Shown: positions 32,285 through 41,402 of the stretch, one piece after another
Numbering within the stretch: position 1 is the first letter of the stretch
Layout: every line of letters starts with the position of its first letter
The notes under the pieces: generated by a model
Databases searched by the model: none
Told to the model about the DNA's origin: nothing
Seen by the model: only the letters and a program-made list of their open reading frames with translations
IMG/VR virus record: IMGVR_UViG_3300037584_005362
Location: 1 to 46,464 of that record
DNA: 46,464 bases
Strand: one strand, 5' to 3'
Source: a virus
Made by a program: the position numbers and the translations under genes

Positions 32285-33097
32285 ATGGCAAAAAAAAGAT
32301 TAAATAAACTAATTAGTTCGGTAAAAAAGATACTATCTACGGGTGACCCAACAGATACTGACAAGTTAATAACAAAAAATGATAAAGTATCCACCGATGA
32401 GTTATCTAATTTGGTCAATAATCAACCGACAGCCCAACCATCAGTTACTGTAGTTAGTGCTGCAAGTTTATCAGAAAGTGATTCTAAGAAACTACTAACT
32501 GAGGAACAGAAACGTAGAAAAATAGACGATGCGAGGCGATTAGATGTTGAAGAGGCACAAAAGGATGAAATGGAACGTAGACTCTTGTTTGATGATAAAG
32601 TTCAACTAATGAAAGACGAATATCAGTTATTCCTAAAAAACAATTATCCAAGTGTAGTTGGGGAAAAACAAATTAAAGACGATAATGTATCCACTTTACA
32701 AGCAAGTATTAACCAAAGAAAAACTCAAATTGAAGTAAAAGAAAATAAATTAAAAGATAGAATAGTTGAAAGATTAGAACGTGAAAAACGTAGAAAGGTT
32801 CAAGAATCTAAACTAACAATAAACAGAGTAACATCCAATCAGAGATTTTTTGAAAGTGAGGTAGAAAAAGAATATGAAGAGAAATTAGTTAATAATCCTG
32901 AAATAGAAAATCTAACTGATGTCCAATTAACACTAAAGCAAGTATCTGAATTAGAACAAAAACTTGGTAGAAAGATTATATCACATAGGGATGTAATGGA
33001 ACGACCTGAATCTGACTTTAGTGTTAACACAAACTTTAAACCAAATGATATACTTATTATCAAAGAAACAACCACAATAAACGAAGAAAATGGTTAA
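32285..33097 (+). CDS. Coiled-coil protein, 270 residues
   Basis: Basic N-terminus (MAKKRLNKLISSVKKILS), then a long charged coiled-coil-like region (about 75-225) rich in Glu, Lys, Arg, and a C-terminal part with RDVMERPESDF. The segment ERRLLFDDKVQLMKDEYQLF resembles the end of the upstream 1487-residue protein (FEDERRDEF and DDKYNSFLDN), perhaps reflecting a shared assembly motif. Six bases from the previous gene. It could be a tail-fibre chaperone or a structural rod. Confidence 0.6.
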   Translation: MAKKRLNKLISSVKKILSTGDPTDTDKLITKNDKVSTDELSNLVNNQPTAQPSVTVVSAASLSESDSKKLLTEEQKRRKIDDARRLDVEEAQKDEMERRLLFDDKVQLMKDEYQLFLKNNYPSVVGEKQIKDDNVSTLQASINQRKTQIEVKENKLKDRIVERLEREKRRKVQESKLTINRVTSNQRFFESEVEKEYEEKLVNNPEIENLTDVQLTLKQVSELEQKLGRKIISHRDVMERPESDFSVNTNFKPNDILIIKETTTINEENG

Positions 33098-33118
33098 TTT
33101 TAAAAAATTAGTTTAATA

Positions 33119-33139
33119 ATATTTATTAATATATTTATT
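33119..33139 (+). promoter_or_regulatory. Two ATATTTAT late-type elements
   Basis: ATATTTATT occurs twice in the 73-base gap, at 33119-33127 and 33131-33139, 40 to 52 bases upstream of the ATG at 33171. No -35 partner or TTAACA box is visible. Confidence 0.5.
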
Positions 33140-33170
33140 ACAAGAGACAAACACAAAAAAGGTAATATAA

Positions 33171-33845
33171 ATGGGATATTTAGATAATTCATCAATAACA
33201 GTAGACGCAATCTTAACCAAGAAAGGTAGAGAGTTACTGGCAAAAGGAAGAGATAATTTTGTAATCACTCAATTTGCGTTGGCAGATGATGAGGTTGATT
33301 ATAATCTTTTTAATACAGCACATCCATTGGGTTCTGATTTCTATGGTATAATAATTGAAAACTTACCATTGGTAGAAGCAACAACAGATGAAAACTTTAT
33401 GATGAAATATAAATTATTAAGTTTACCAAAAAATACTGTACGTATTCCTAAAGTTACATCAACAACACCATCGGTAACATTAAAAGAGGGTGGACAGACT
33501 GCTACTGTAAATATACTTACATTACATTCAACAGGTAATACACAGTTAGGTTACACAGTTACATTACTAAATTCAGATGCGGCAACAATAACTGGTGATA
33601 GTAATGGTATAGGTGTAAACACAGACCCTGTCGGTGCTAATGAGGACAGACGAAGTGTAACAATCACAACTGGTGGTCAATTTACAATAACATCAAAAGT
33701 ATTAGCAGACGCAACAGATATTTCAACTAAAATAATAATCGTAGGTAATGAGACTGGTGGTAGAGATGAGGTTTCTTTAACAATAACAAATGACCCAACT
33801 ATAGCAGTGGGTAGTACTATTGGCCAAACAAAAACATCACTTTAA
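33171..33845 (+). CDS. Virion structural protein with Ig-like domain
   Basis: Its start, MGYLDNSSITVDAILTKKGR, matches what I recall as a conserved N-terminus among structural proteins of T4-like marine phages. Residues about 1-90 form this module; from about 103 onward an Ig-like beta-sandwich is likely (SVTLKEGGQTATVNILTLHS and GQFTITSKV). The combination of a virion-attachment part and an Ig-like part suggests surface decoration or a fibre base. It has late-type elements upstream and is the first of three related tail genes. Confidence 0.7.
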   Translation: MGYLDNSSITVDAILTKKGRELLAKGRDNFVITQFALADDEVDYNLFNTAHPLGSDFYGIIIENLPLVEATTDENFMMKYKLLSLPKNTVRIPKVTSTTPSVTLKEGGQTATVNILTLHSTGNTQLGYTVTLLNSDAATITGDSNGIGVNTDPVGANEDRRSVTITTGGQFTITSKVLADATDISTKIIIVGNETGGRDEVSLTITNDPTIAVGSTIGQTKTSL

Positions 33846-33867
33846 AATATAAAACGGAGTAATTAAT

Positions 33868-34947
33868 ATGAGTTTAGGAGCAGGAAGTTTAGCTTCAAGT
33901 AAAAGAACATTTACATCATTACTTAACGGTGATGTTGTAGAGGGTGGTTCTGAGAGAGTAACAAGAGGACTTTGGTCGGGTAACGTTGGTACGTTAGCCG
34001 CATATCATACGTCATCTGGACAATCTTCCACTCAACAACAATATTATTATGAGATATTTGATGGTGTATCAACAACATCTACTTCAGAGCCACAATTTTC
34101 AGTAGCATATGGCCATAAGGCAGGTAGTGGTTCTTTATCAACTAATAATGATTCACCAACTCAAGCAATTTACTCTCAATATGCACAGATTTTGTTAGAG
34201 GATAATAAAACTACATTTGAATTTGATAGTGTATCTACAAATCAAATATATGTCGTTAATATTAATAGAGCTCGGTTAAAGGATAGATTAGACCCTGGTA
34301 ATTTTCAATTAAATTTAGCAAAACTTAGTGGTAGTGGATTTATAAATACTGACCATACAGGCTCTAATGTACACGTTTTTGGTGATAACGAAGTAATCAG
34401 ATTAATTGATGATTCTGGTGATTCTCTACAAACACAAAACCAATTAGGTAGAGTGTTTAATTTAGTTTCAGGTTCAATTACAAATGGTATTCACTCGCCA
34501 ACAACAACTTATGGTCAAGTTTATCCAGAACAAGGTGTGATAGTTTTAAATGCTGACACTCTGGATAGTAATTTATTATTCAACAGTGTAACGAGTTCAA
34601 ATCTCAATGGTGATAATGCTTTTAAATTATTCACTGCTATAAGTGGTGCATATTCTATTAGTACATCCGATGGTTTTGCAGCAAGAAACGAAGAGGAAGT
34701 AAAATCAACATTCTTTTTTGTAAGAGCAAAAAATGGTGAATATAATTTTTCAAACAATCCATCATTCGCTACAGGCTCTGATGGTAGATTTACACAATCA
34801 ACTTTTGTTAATGACCCTAAAGTTTATATAACAACAGTTGGATTGTACAATGAAAATCAAGAATTATTAGCGGTTGCTAAATTATCACAACCAGTTCTTA
34901 AATCATTTTCAAATGAGATATTAGTTAAGGTTAAATTAGACTTTTAG
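33868..34947 (+). CDS. Tail/fibre structural protein with shared C-terminal module
   Basis: The 359-residue Ser/Gly/Thr-rich product has an N-terminal unit with YYYEIFDG and an internal IYVVNINRARLKDRLDPG, typical of structural proteins of marine T4-like phages. The last 80 residues (ending KVYITTVGLYNENQELLAVA plus a charged strand) align with the C-terminal region of the next protein, so both probably share an assembly interface. GGAG at about 33855 may serve as a weak ribosome-binding site. Confidence 0.65.
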   Translation: MSLGAGSLASSKRTFTSLLNGDVVEGGSERVTRGLWSGNVGTLAAYHTSSGQSSTQQQYYYEIFDGVSTTSTSEPQFSVAYGHKAGSGSLSTNNDSPTQAIYSQYAQILLEDNKTTFEFDSVSTNQIYVVNINRARLKDRLDPGNFQLNLAKLSGSGFINTDHTGSNVHVFGDNEVIRLIDDSGDSLQTQNQLGRVFNLVSGSITNGIHSPTTTYGQVYPEQGVIVLNADTLDSNLLFNSVTSSNLNGDNAFKLFTAISGAYSISTSDGFAARNEEEVKSTFFFVRAKNGEYNFSNNPSFATGSDGRFTQSTFVNDPKVYITTVGLYNENQELLAVAKLSQPVLKSFSNEILVKVKLDF

Positions 34948-34964
34948 AAAGATAATGAAACATA

Positions 34965-36812
34965 ATGGCAAAAGCATTCAAACCGATAAACGATGGTGGA
35001 TTTCAAAGATATCCATACAATGTCTATAAACAATTTGTTGTAACTAACTCAAATTATAGAGATAGTGATTTTCAAATATCTATACTAAAGGGTGTATCAC
35101 CATTACATAATCAAAAAATACCAGTATCAAAATCTATAGATGGTGAGATAGGGGCGGATACTACTGAGTTAGATAATTCAAATTCTAACAATAGTGGGTC
35201 TCTTGCAACAGTCCATCAAAAGATAGTATGGTCTGCGGTAAATCAAATGTTTTATTCCACTCGTGGAGTAATGGAACGTAACCTATTCAAATCTGCATCT
35301 ATATTTTCAGTCCCACATAATAGACTTGGTGATGGTATAAAACCTGGTAGTGTAACCATAACAGACAGAAGTCCATTAGTTGGTGAAATAACAATAACAG
35401 ATAATAAGTTAGACGAATATCATGGTGAATTAATAAATAGTGGTTTAACTACAACGAACTATACACTACAAAGTGATTTATATGGATATTGGGGTTTTAA
35501 CGAAAAGGTGGCTGATAGAACCATATCATTTGATAGTCAAATAAATGACAAAAGTGGTTATCTTAATCACGCGTTTGGTAGAGACTTAGTTTATGATGCT
35601 GGTATAGAAACGAGTGGTTCTGTTGGTCTTGGAACTGTTTTACCATCTGGTACTAAAGTTAATTTAAACGGAAGTTCTTCATATGTTAGGGTAAAACACA
35701 ACAAACAACTTGACTTTACAAAAGGTGATGATTACTCAGTTTCATTATGGGTTGTATTACCAGTATCACAATCTGATACATCGGATGTGGTTAATTCCAT
35801 AATATCTAAGAATGGAACATATGAAGAATCTGTTTTTGGCCCAACAACACAATATTTAATGCGAAGTAGAAATATAGCTACTTCAATATTTCCATTTGAT
35901 TTACAAGTTTTCAATCAAACAAGTGCTGATGTAGGTAAAATAAAGGCATCTATATCAGATGGTTTAACAACTTTGCATGTAACATCATCGACATCTATAA
36001 ACGATGGTACACCACATCACATTGCGTTTGTTAAAGAGCAAAATGGATTTGCATTATATATAGATGGTACACGAGGACTTACACAAGCCATTAACTCACT
36101 TGGTCAAGTACATAATAAGTATGATATGTTAATGGGTGCTAAGTTCTTATCAGATGGTGGGTTTGATGTTACATCTGATTTTAAAAGTTTAAGTGGTTCG
36201 TTAGACGAGGTTAGAATATATAATAAAGCATTAACTTTTACTGAAGTTGGAACTCTATCAACTAATACATATACTAATGGAGACGCTTACCAAACAAATG
36301 TGGTAGGTGAGGTATTTTACAAACATGGATTAATGGTTATATCTGACCCAAGACCAATTTATAATAATGTTTTTACAGGTAGAAGTGGTAGTTGGGATTA
36401 TACGACTGGTGGTGATGCTGGGTTTACCGCAAAATATAAATCTACAAAAGAACTTCACGAGGTATCGTTATTATGTGAGATTAGTTCTAATGATTTTAAT
36501 GTATCACAGAATGTATCACTAAGAGAAAATGATAATATAAACAATAGTATTTTAAAATCGTTTGTTACAGGCTCCGATTTCAAACCATACTTTACTACAA
36601 TAGGATTATACAATGATACAGGTGACCTATTGGCTATTGGTAAGATGGGCTCGGCGACACAAGTTAGAAATGACGTGGATATCACAGTAAAAGTTAGATT
36701 TGACTTGGATGGGCCATTCGGGTCAGTTACTGTTAATGAATTACCACAAGAAACTGAAACGGATACTTTGAGTGAAAATGAAGATGGTACTTTCACTTGG
36801 AACAAATTATAA
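34965..36812 (+). CDS. Tail/fibre protein with LamG-type domain
   Basis: The 615-residue protein has a central LamG/concanavalin A-like domain (about residues 225-425): YSVSLWVVLPV, then DGTPHHIAFVKEQNGFALYI with a following DG, and SGSLDEVRIYNKAL, the three hallmark strands. These domains bind carbohydrates, which suits a receptor-binding or decoration role. A C-terminal module (from about 495, PYFTTIGLYNDTGDLLAIGK) is shared with the upstream protein. The N-terminus FQRYPYNVYKQFVVTNSNYR probably docks to the virion. Confidence 0.75.
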   Translation: MAKAFKPINDGGFQRYPYNVYKQFVVTNSNYRDSDFQISILKGVSPLHNQKIPVSKSIDGEIGADTTELDNSNSNNSGSLATVHQKIVWSAVNQMFYSTRGVMERNLFKSASIFSVPHNRLGDGIKPGSVTITDRSPLVGEITITDNKLDEYHGELINSGLTTTNYTLQSDLYGYWGFNEKVADRTISFDSQINDKSGYLNHAFGRDLVYDAGIETSGSVGLGTVLPSGTKVNLNGSSSYVRVKHNKQLDFTKGDDYSVSLWVVLPVSQSDTSDVVNSIISKNGTYEESVFGPTTQYLMRSRNIATSIFPFDLQVFNQTSADVGKIKASISDGLTTLHVTSSTSINDGTPHHIAFVKEQNGFALYIDGTRGLTQAINSLGQVHNKYDMLMGAKFLSDGGFDVTSDFKSLSGSLDEVRIYNKALTFTEVGTLSTNTYTNGDAYQTNVVGEVFYKHGLMVISDPRPIYNNVFTGRSGSWDYTTGGDAGFTAKYKSTKELHEVSLLCEISSNDFNVSQNVSLRENDNINNSILKSFVTGSDFKPYFTTIGLYNDTGDLLAIGKMGSATQVRNDVDITVKVRFDLDGPFGSVTVNELPQETETDTLSENEDGTFTWNKL

Positions 36813-36822
36813 ATAAAGTGTT

Positions 36823-37245
36823 ATGAAAAAATCTAATTGGAGTCATATCCAACGAAAGAAAGGTCACAAAAGTGGCCTTGAAACTAAAATTGACGAACAA
36901 CTAAAGTCAAAAGGTATTGATGGTGAATACGAACAACACGAAATAAAGTACACCATTCCAGCCACAGACCATTCATACAAACCCGATTTTAGATTACCAA
37001 ATGGTATATTTATAGAATCAAAAGGCTGGTTTTTACCAGAGGATAGAAAAAAACATCTACTAATCAAAAAACAACATCCACATTTAGATATACGGTTTGT
37101 TTTACAGTCTCCAAATGGAAAGATATACAAGGGGTCTAAAACCACATATGCACAATGGTGTGATAAGAATGGATTCAAATGGGCTAAGAAAGAAATCCCA
37201 CAAGAATGGATAGATGAGAAAAAAAGTGAAGTTTTCTTTGGATAA
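36823..37245 (+). CDS. T7-type endonuclease I (Holliday junction resolvase)
   Basis: The 140-residue product closely resembles T7 gp3 endonuclease I. The four catalytic residues are all present and at the same numbering: Glu20 (SGLETKI), Asp55 (YKPDFRL), Glu65 and Lys67 (IESKG). The rest also follows T7: RKKHLLIKKQHPHLDIRFV and YKGSKTTYAQWCDKNGFK. It cleaves four-way junctions in replicating and recombining DNA and prepares concatemers for packaging. T4 itself uses the unrelated endonuclease VII (gp49). It directly precedes the primase operon promoter. Confidence 0.95.
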   Translation: MKKSNWSHIQRKKGHKSGLETKIDEQLKSKGIDGEYEQHEIKYTIPATDHSYKPDFRLPNGIFIESKGWFLPEDRKKHLLIKKQHPHLDIRFVLQSPNGKIYKGSKTTYAQWCDKNGFKWAKKEIPQEWIDEKKSEVFFG

Positions 37246-37268
37246 TACAAAAATATTTTGTATATTAT
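37238..37268 (+). promoter_or_regulatory. Promoter without TTAACA box, upstream of primase
   Basis: TTTGGATAAT (37237) is followed at the usual offset of 23 bp by TATATTAT (37261-37268), preceded by TTTTG. It is nearly the same as the promoter at 18537 and overlaps the end of the endonuclease gene. The ATG at 37275 is only seven bases beyond the -10 element, so the transcript leader would be very short or absent. Confidence 0.6.
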
Positions 37269-37274
37269 AAGAAT

Positions 37275-38207
37275 ATGGAAGAAAGACTTTTAAATTTATT
37301 GGAATCTGTTTTAGGAAAGTCCAAGAGAACATCTGGTGATAATTATGCATTCTACTCACCATTTGTGGAACACTACAAACCTAAATTAGAGATTAACATC
37401 AAACTAAATTCTGATGGCAACAATCCATGGCATTGTTGGATATCTGATGAAAAGGGTAAATCAATCAAATCTCTTCTCAGAAAACTAAAAGTATCTAAAG
37501 ATGTTTGGGATGAACACAACGCCATCTTCAATCGAAGACATCGTTATGTTAGTAACAATAATGATGTTAAAAATGATGTTGTAGAATTACCAAAAGAATA
37601 TATACCACTTTATAAGGCATCAAACTCTGTAATTAGAAAACATGCTTTAAATTATTTAAAAGAAAGGGGTATACGTCCATCTGATATAATTAAATATAAT
37701 ATTGGATATTGTGAAGAGGGTATTTACAAACACAAGATTATTGTTCCATCTTATGATGAGAATGGTAGACTTAATTATTTTGTTGGTAGAAGTTTTTATG
37801 AGGGTAATTTTAAACATAAAAATCCAACTGTATCAAAGGATGTGGTTGGGTTTGATTTATTTGTAAATTGGGACTTACCGATTGTTATATGTGAGGGTGT
37901 ATTTGATGCCATTGCAATAAGAAGTAACTCCATACCATTGTTTGGTAAATCACCACAATCAAAAATAAAAACAAAAATAATCCAAAGAGGTGTTAAAAAG
38001 ATATATCTAGCATTAGACTCAGACGCATTGAAAAACTCATTACAATTCGCAGAGGAACTAATGAATTATGGTATTGATGTTCACCTTATAGAACTAAATG
38101 AATCAGACCCATCCGAAATGGGCTTTGATAATTTTTATAAGCTTATGAGAAATACTAAAATATTAACCCTAAAAAGGTTAATGGAATACAAGTTATTAGG
38201 TGTATGA
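37275..38207 (+). CDS. 61: gp61-like DNA primase
   Basis: The 310-residue product is a DnaG-type phage primase that makes RNA primers for lagging-strand synthesis. The TOPRIM centre is intact: VICEGVFDAI with Glu207, and LALDSDA with Asp248 and Asp250; GYCEEGIYKHKIIVPSYD is the preceding basic segment. The N-terminal zinc-ribbon region keeps its outline (YSPFVEHYKPKLEIN, WHCWISDEKG) but only Cys54 remains of the usual four ligands. Normal length for gp61. It overlaps the nuclease gene by ATGA. Confidence 0.85.
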   Translation: MEERLLNLLESVLGKSKRTSGDNYAFYSPFVEHYKPKLEINIKLNSDGNNPWHCWISDEKGKSIKSLLRKLKVSKDVWDEHNAIFNRRHRYVSNNNDVKNDVVELPKEYIPLYKASNSVIRKHALNYLKERGIRPSDIIKYNIGYCEEGIYKHKIIVPSYDENGRLNYFVGRSFYEGNFKHKNPTVSKDVVGFDLFVNWDLPIVICEGVFDAIAIRSNSIPLFGKSPQSKIKTKIIQRGVKKIYLALDSDALKNSLQFAEELMNYGIDVHLIELNESDPSEMGFDNFYKLMRNTKILTLKRLMEYKLLGV

Positions 38208-41200
38208 TAGAATCAAAAATTATTCCTTGTAATGGTGATATTAAAAAAATATATCACATTGCAGATGTCCACATTAGAAACCTAAAAAGACATGCCGAAT
38301 ATAGAGAGGTATTTGATAGACTCTATAAATATATTAACGATACAAAAACATCAGATTCAATTATAGTGTTAGTAGGTGATATCGTTCACGCTAAAACTGA
38401 TATGACACCAGAGGTTATAGAGATGACACAAACATTTCTAAAAAACCTATCTGATATGTTACCTACCATTTTGATACCTGGTAATCACGATGCTAATCTA
38501 AATAACTCATCACGATTGGATGCCCTATCACCAATTGTAAATGCATTGAATCATCGTAATCTACATTATCTTAAAGATGATGGTGTTTGGGATATGGGTG
38601 GATTGACATTCATCCACACATCAGTTTTTAGTGATAGTAAAAAGATTATTCCAGCTGATAACGTAGATGGTGATTATAAGATTGGGTTATATCATGGGCC
38701 TGTTGATAGAGTTAAAACAGAGCATGGATTCAGTATTAGTAACAAAAATGTAAATGTAGAATCATTTGATGGTTATGATTTAGTACTATTGGGTGACATC
38801 CACGTTCCAAACCAATCACTAAATGACGAGGGTACAATTAAGTATTGTGGTTCAACTATAATGCAGAATCACTCTGAGGCCAAATATCCTGAGCATGGAT
38901 TATTAGTTTGGGATGTTGATACAAAGGAATCAGAGTTTGTACCAATACACAACGATTACGGTTATGTTACAGTTGATATTGATAACGGTAAGGTGATTGG
39001 TAATCCTAACATACCTAACAAACCACGAATGAGAGTACGTGTTAAAAACACGACACAGGCTAAACTAAAAAAGATTTTATCCAAACTTGGATTCAACAGA
39101 AGTATGAAAGAGGTTTCAATCCAAAAAATACTATCCGATGAAAAAGAGTTTAGTGGTGGTACAAATGTAGTTTTACAGAATGTTAGAGATGTTGGATTTC
39201 AAAACGAGTTAATAGAACAATTCCTAACAGATAAATATATAATTGGTGAATCTGAATTGGATATTGTAAAGGACATAAATAATGATATCAATAGTAAAAT
39301 CATAAGTAATACTGGTCTTAAAAATGTAATATGGAAACCAAAGAGATTTGAGTTTTCTAATATGTTTTCATATGGTGGGGATAATGTTATTGATTTTACA
39401 AATATGAAAGGAGCATATGGTATATTTGCACCAAATACAAGTGGTAAATCATCTATGTGGGATGCTCTATCATTTTGTTTATTTGATAAGTGTTCTCGGA
39501 CATCCAAAGCAATTGACGTATTAAATTACTCTAAATCTGCATTTGATTGTAAGTTTAATTTTGAGATAAATGATGTTGATTATTTTATAGAGAGACGTGC
39601 TAAGAAATCTCCAAAACGAGGAACTGTAAAAGTTGATGTAGAGTTTTATTGTATAGTTGATGGTAAAACACATTCATTAAATGGTGAGGAACGTAGAGAT
39701 ACTAATTCTATCATCAGACAATATGTTGGTTCATACGATGATTTTATATTAACGGCAATGTCAATTCAAGGAAACAATAGTGGATTCATAGAAAAGTCTC
39801 AAAAAGAACGTAAGGAGTTACTAGCTCAATTCTTGGATATGAGTGTATTTGAACAATTGTATCAAGTGGCAAATGATGAGATAAAAGAACTATCTGCTTT
39901 ATTAAGAGAATATAAGAAAGAAAATCTACCTGATAAATTATCTACTGCAGAAGAGGATTTAGTAAAACACAATAAAAAATTAAAAGATGTGACACTCAAA
40001 CTTGATAGATATAAAAAATCACGTACTGAAATTCAAGAAAAAATTGAGTCATATATTAACAAGTTAAAAACAGTAGATGGTTATGTGGGTGACATAGACG
40101 AATTAAACATTGAAAAGACTAAGTTAGTAAATAAAATATCACAACAAGAAAAACTATGTACTGAATACACAAAAAAACTAATCAATTTTGAAAAACTGTT
40201 TGAAACTTTAAGTAGTAAGTATGATACATATGATTTAGATTTATTAAATGATATAAGTAAAAAGTATAACAACTTACATGCAAAAAAGGTATCAACCGAT
40301 AATAAAATATTAAATTTATTAAAATCCATAGAACATAATCAAAAACATTTAGATGGTATTGGTTCTTTAAGTTTTGACGATAATTGTGAACATTGCATAT
40401 CAAATAAGAATACACCTTTTGCACAGCAATCAAAAACGTTAGATATTGAGATTAATTCTTTAAAAGAACAGCTGGATAACCAAAAATCTAAATTAGATAA
40501 AATAATATCAGATATGGATTCCTATGATTGGGTACACGAAGACTTAGAATCGGTTCAAGATTTAAAGTATGGTATGACAGACACAAAGGACTCTATAAAT
40601 GAATATAAATATAAAAAAGAAAATTGTAATCTAAACTTAGTTACTTTACAATCAAAACTATCAAAAGTAAATGATAATATAGAAAATACTACAAAACAAA
40701 AGGAATCTGTACAACACAATATTAAAATACAAAGTTTAGTTAGTAATTACAAATCTAAACTAAAAGTAGTAGAATCTGATATATCAGACCTTAATGATAA
40801 AATTATAAATATAAATGGTGATGTTAGGATAGCTGAAAACACGATTGATATGGTTAATGCATCGATTGATAAGTTAGCTAAAATGGAAAAGAAATACATT
40901 GGGTATGAGAATTATTTACAATGTGTAAAACGTGATGGAATACCTTACAAACTAATATCAGACATCCTACCAAAGTTAGAGGTTGAGATAAATAATATAT
41001 TACAACCAATTGTAGATTTCCAAATAGTATTGAACACAGATGGTAAAAATATTAATTCATATATAGCATATGGTGATACTGAATTCTGGCCATTAGAACT
41101 AACGAGTGGGATGGAAAAGTTTATCTCATCAGTAGCGATTAGAACTGCTTTAGTAAATGTATCTAATTTACCACGACCTAATTTTATGGCAATTGATGAA

Positions 41201-41377
41201 GGATTTGGTTCATTGGATAGTGATAACTTTAACTCTTTATATTTATTATTTAACTACCTAAAGAATCAATTTGATTATATTATTACCATTTCTCATATTG
41301 ATAAGACGAGAGATATGGTTGACTATATTATAGATATTAATAAAATGGGTGGATTTTCATCTATACAATATTTATAA
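38204..41377 (+). CDS. SbcD-SbcC (gp47-gp46) fusion nuclease
   Basis: A single 1057-residue chain combining both subunits of the Mre11-Rad50 type complex, which T4 encodes as gp47 and gp46. Residues 1-350 carry the SbcD metallophosphatase motifs: ADVHIRN (about 19), VGDIVHAK (about 58) and GNHDAN (about 97), then LGDIHVPN. From about 385 follows SbcC: Walker A APNTSGKS (about 410-417), long coiled coils, a zinc hook CEHC near 728, and a C-terminal Walker B AIDEGFGSLD near 995. The complex processes double-strand ends for recombination-dependent replication. It is coupled to the primase, so replication and recombination are co-expressed. Confidence 0.92.
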   Translation: MIESKIIPCNGDIKKIYHIADVHIRNLKRHAEYREVFDRLYKYINDTKTSDSIIVLVGDIVHAKTDMTPEVIEMTQTFLKNLSDMLPTILIPGNHDANLNNSSRLDALSPIVNALNHRNLHYLKDDGVWDMGGLTFIHTSVFSDSKKIIPADNVDGDYKIGLYHGPVDRVKTEHGFSISNKNVNVESFDGYDLVLLGDIHVPNQSLNDEGTIKYCGSTIMQNHSEAKYPEHGLLVWDVDTKESEFVPIHNDYGYVTVDIDNGKVIGNPNIPNKPRMRVRVKNTTQAKLKKILSKLGFNRSMKEVSIQKILSDEKEFSGGTNVVLQNVRDVGFQNELIEQFLTDKYIIGESELDIVKDINNDINSKIISNTGLKNVIWKPKRFEFSNMFSYGGDNVIDFTNMKGAYGIFAPNTSGKSSMWDALSFCLFDKCSRTSKAIDVLNYSKSAFDCKFNFEINDVDYFIERRAKKSPKRGTVKVDVEFYCIVDGKTHSLNGEERRDTNSIIRQYVGSYDDFILTAMSIQGNNSGFIEKSQKERKELLAQFLDMSVFEQLYQVANDEIKELSALLREYKKENLPDKLSTAEEDLVKHNKKLKDVTLKLDRYKKSRTEIQEKIESYINKLKTVDGYVGDIDELNIEKTKLVNKISQQEKLCTEYTKKLINFEKLFETLSSKYDTYDLDLLNDISKKYNNLHAKKVSTDNKILNLLKSIEHNQKHLDGIGSLSFDDNCEHCISNKNTPFAQQSKTLDIEINSLKEQLDNQKSKLDKIISDMDSYDWVHEDLESVQDLKYGMTDTKDSINEYKYKKENCNLNLVTLQSKLSKVNDNIENTTKQKESVQHNIKIQSLVSNYKSKLKVVESDISDLNDKIININGDVRIAENTIDMVNASIDKLAKMEKKYIGYENYLQCVKRDGIPYKLISDILPKLEVEINNILQPIVDFQIVLNTDGKNINSYIAYGDTEFWPLELTSGMEKFISSVAIRTALVNVSNLPRPNFMAIDEGFGSLDSDNFNSLYLLFNYLKNQFDYIITISHIDKTRDMVDYIIDINKMGGFSSIQYL

Positions 41378-41402
41378 TTATGAAACAATTTGTGGAGCAT
41401 AA

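Noticed and set aside
36864-37250. Open frame of 128 codons on the - strand
   Set aside because: It is a shadow of the endonuclease I gene, whose catalytic residues are all present on the + strand.
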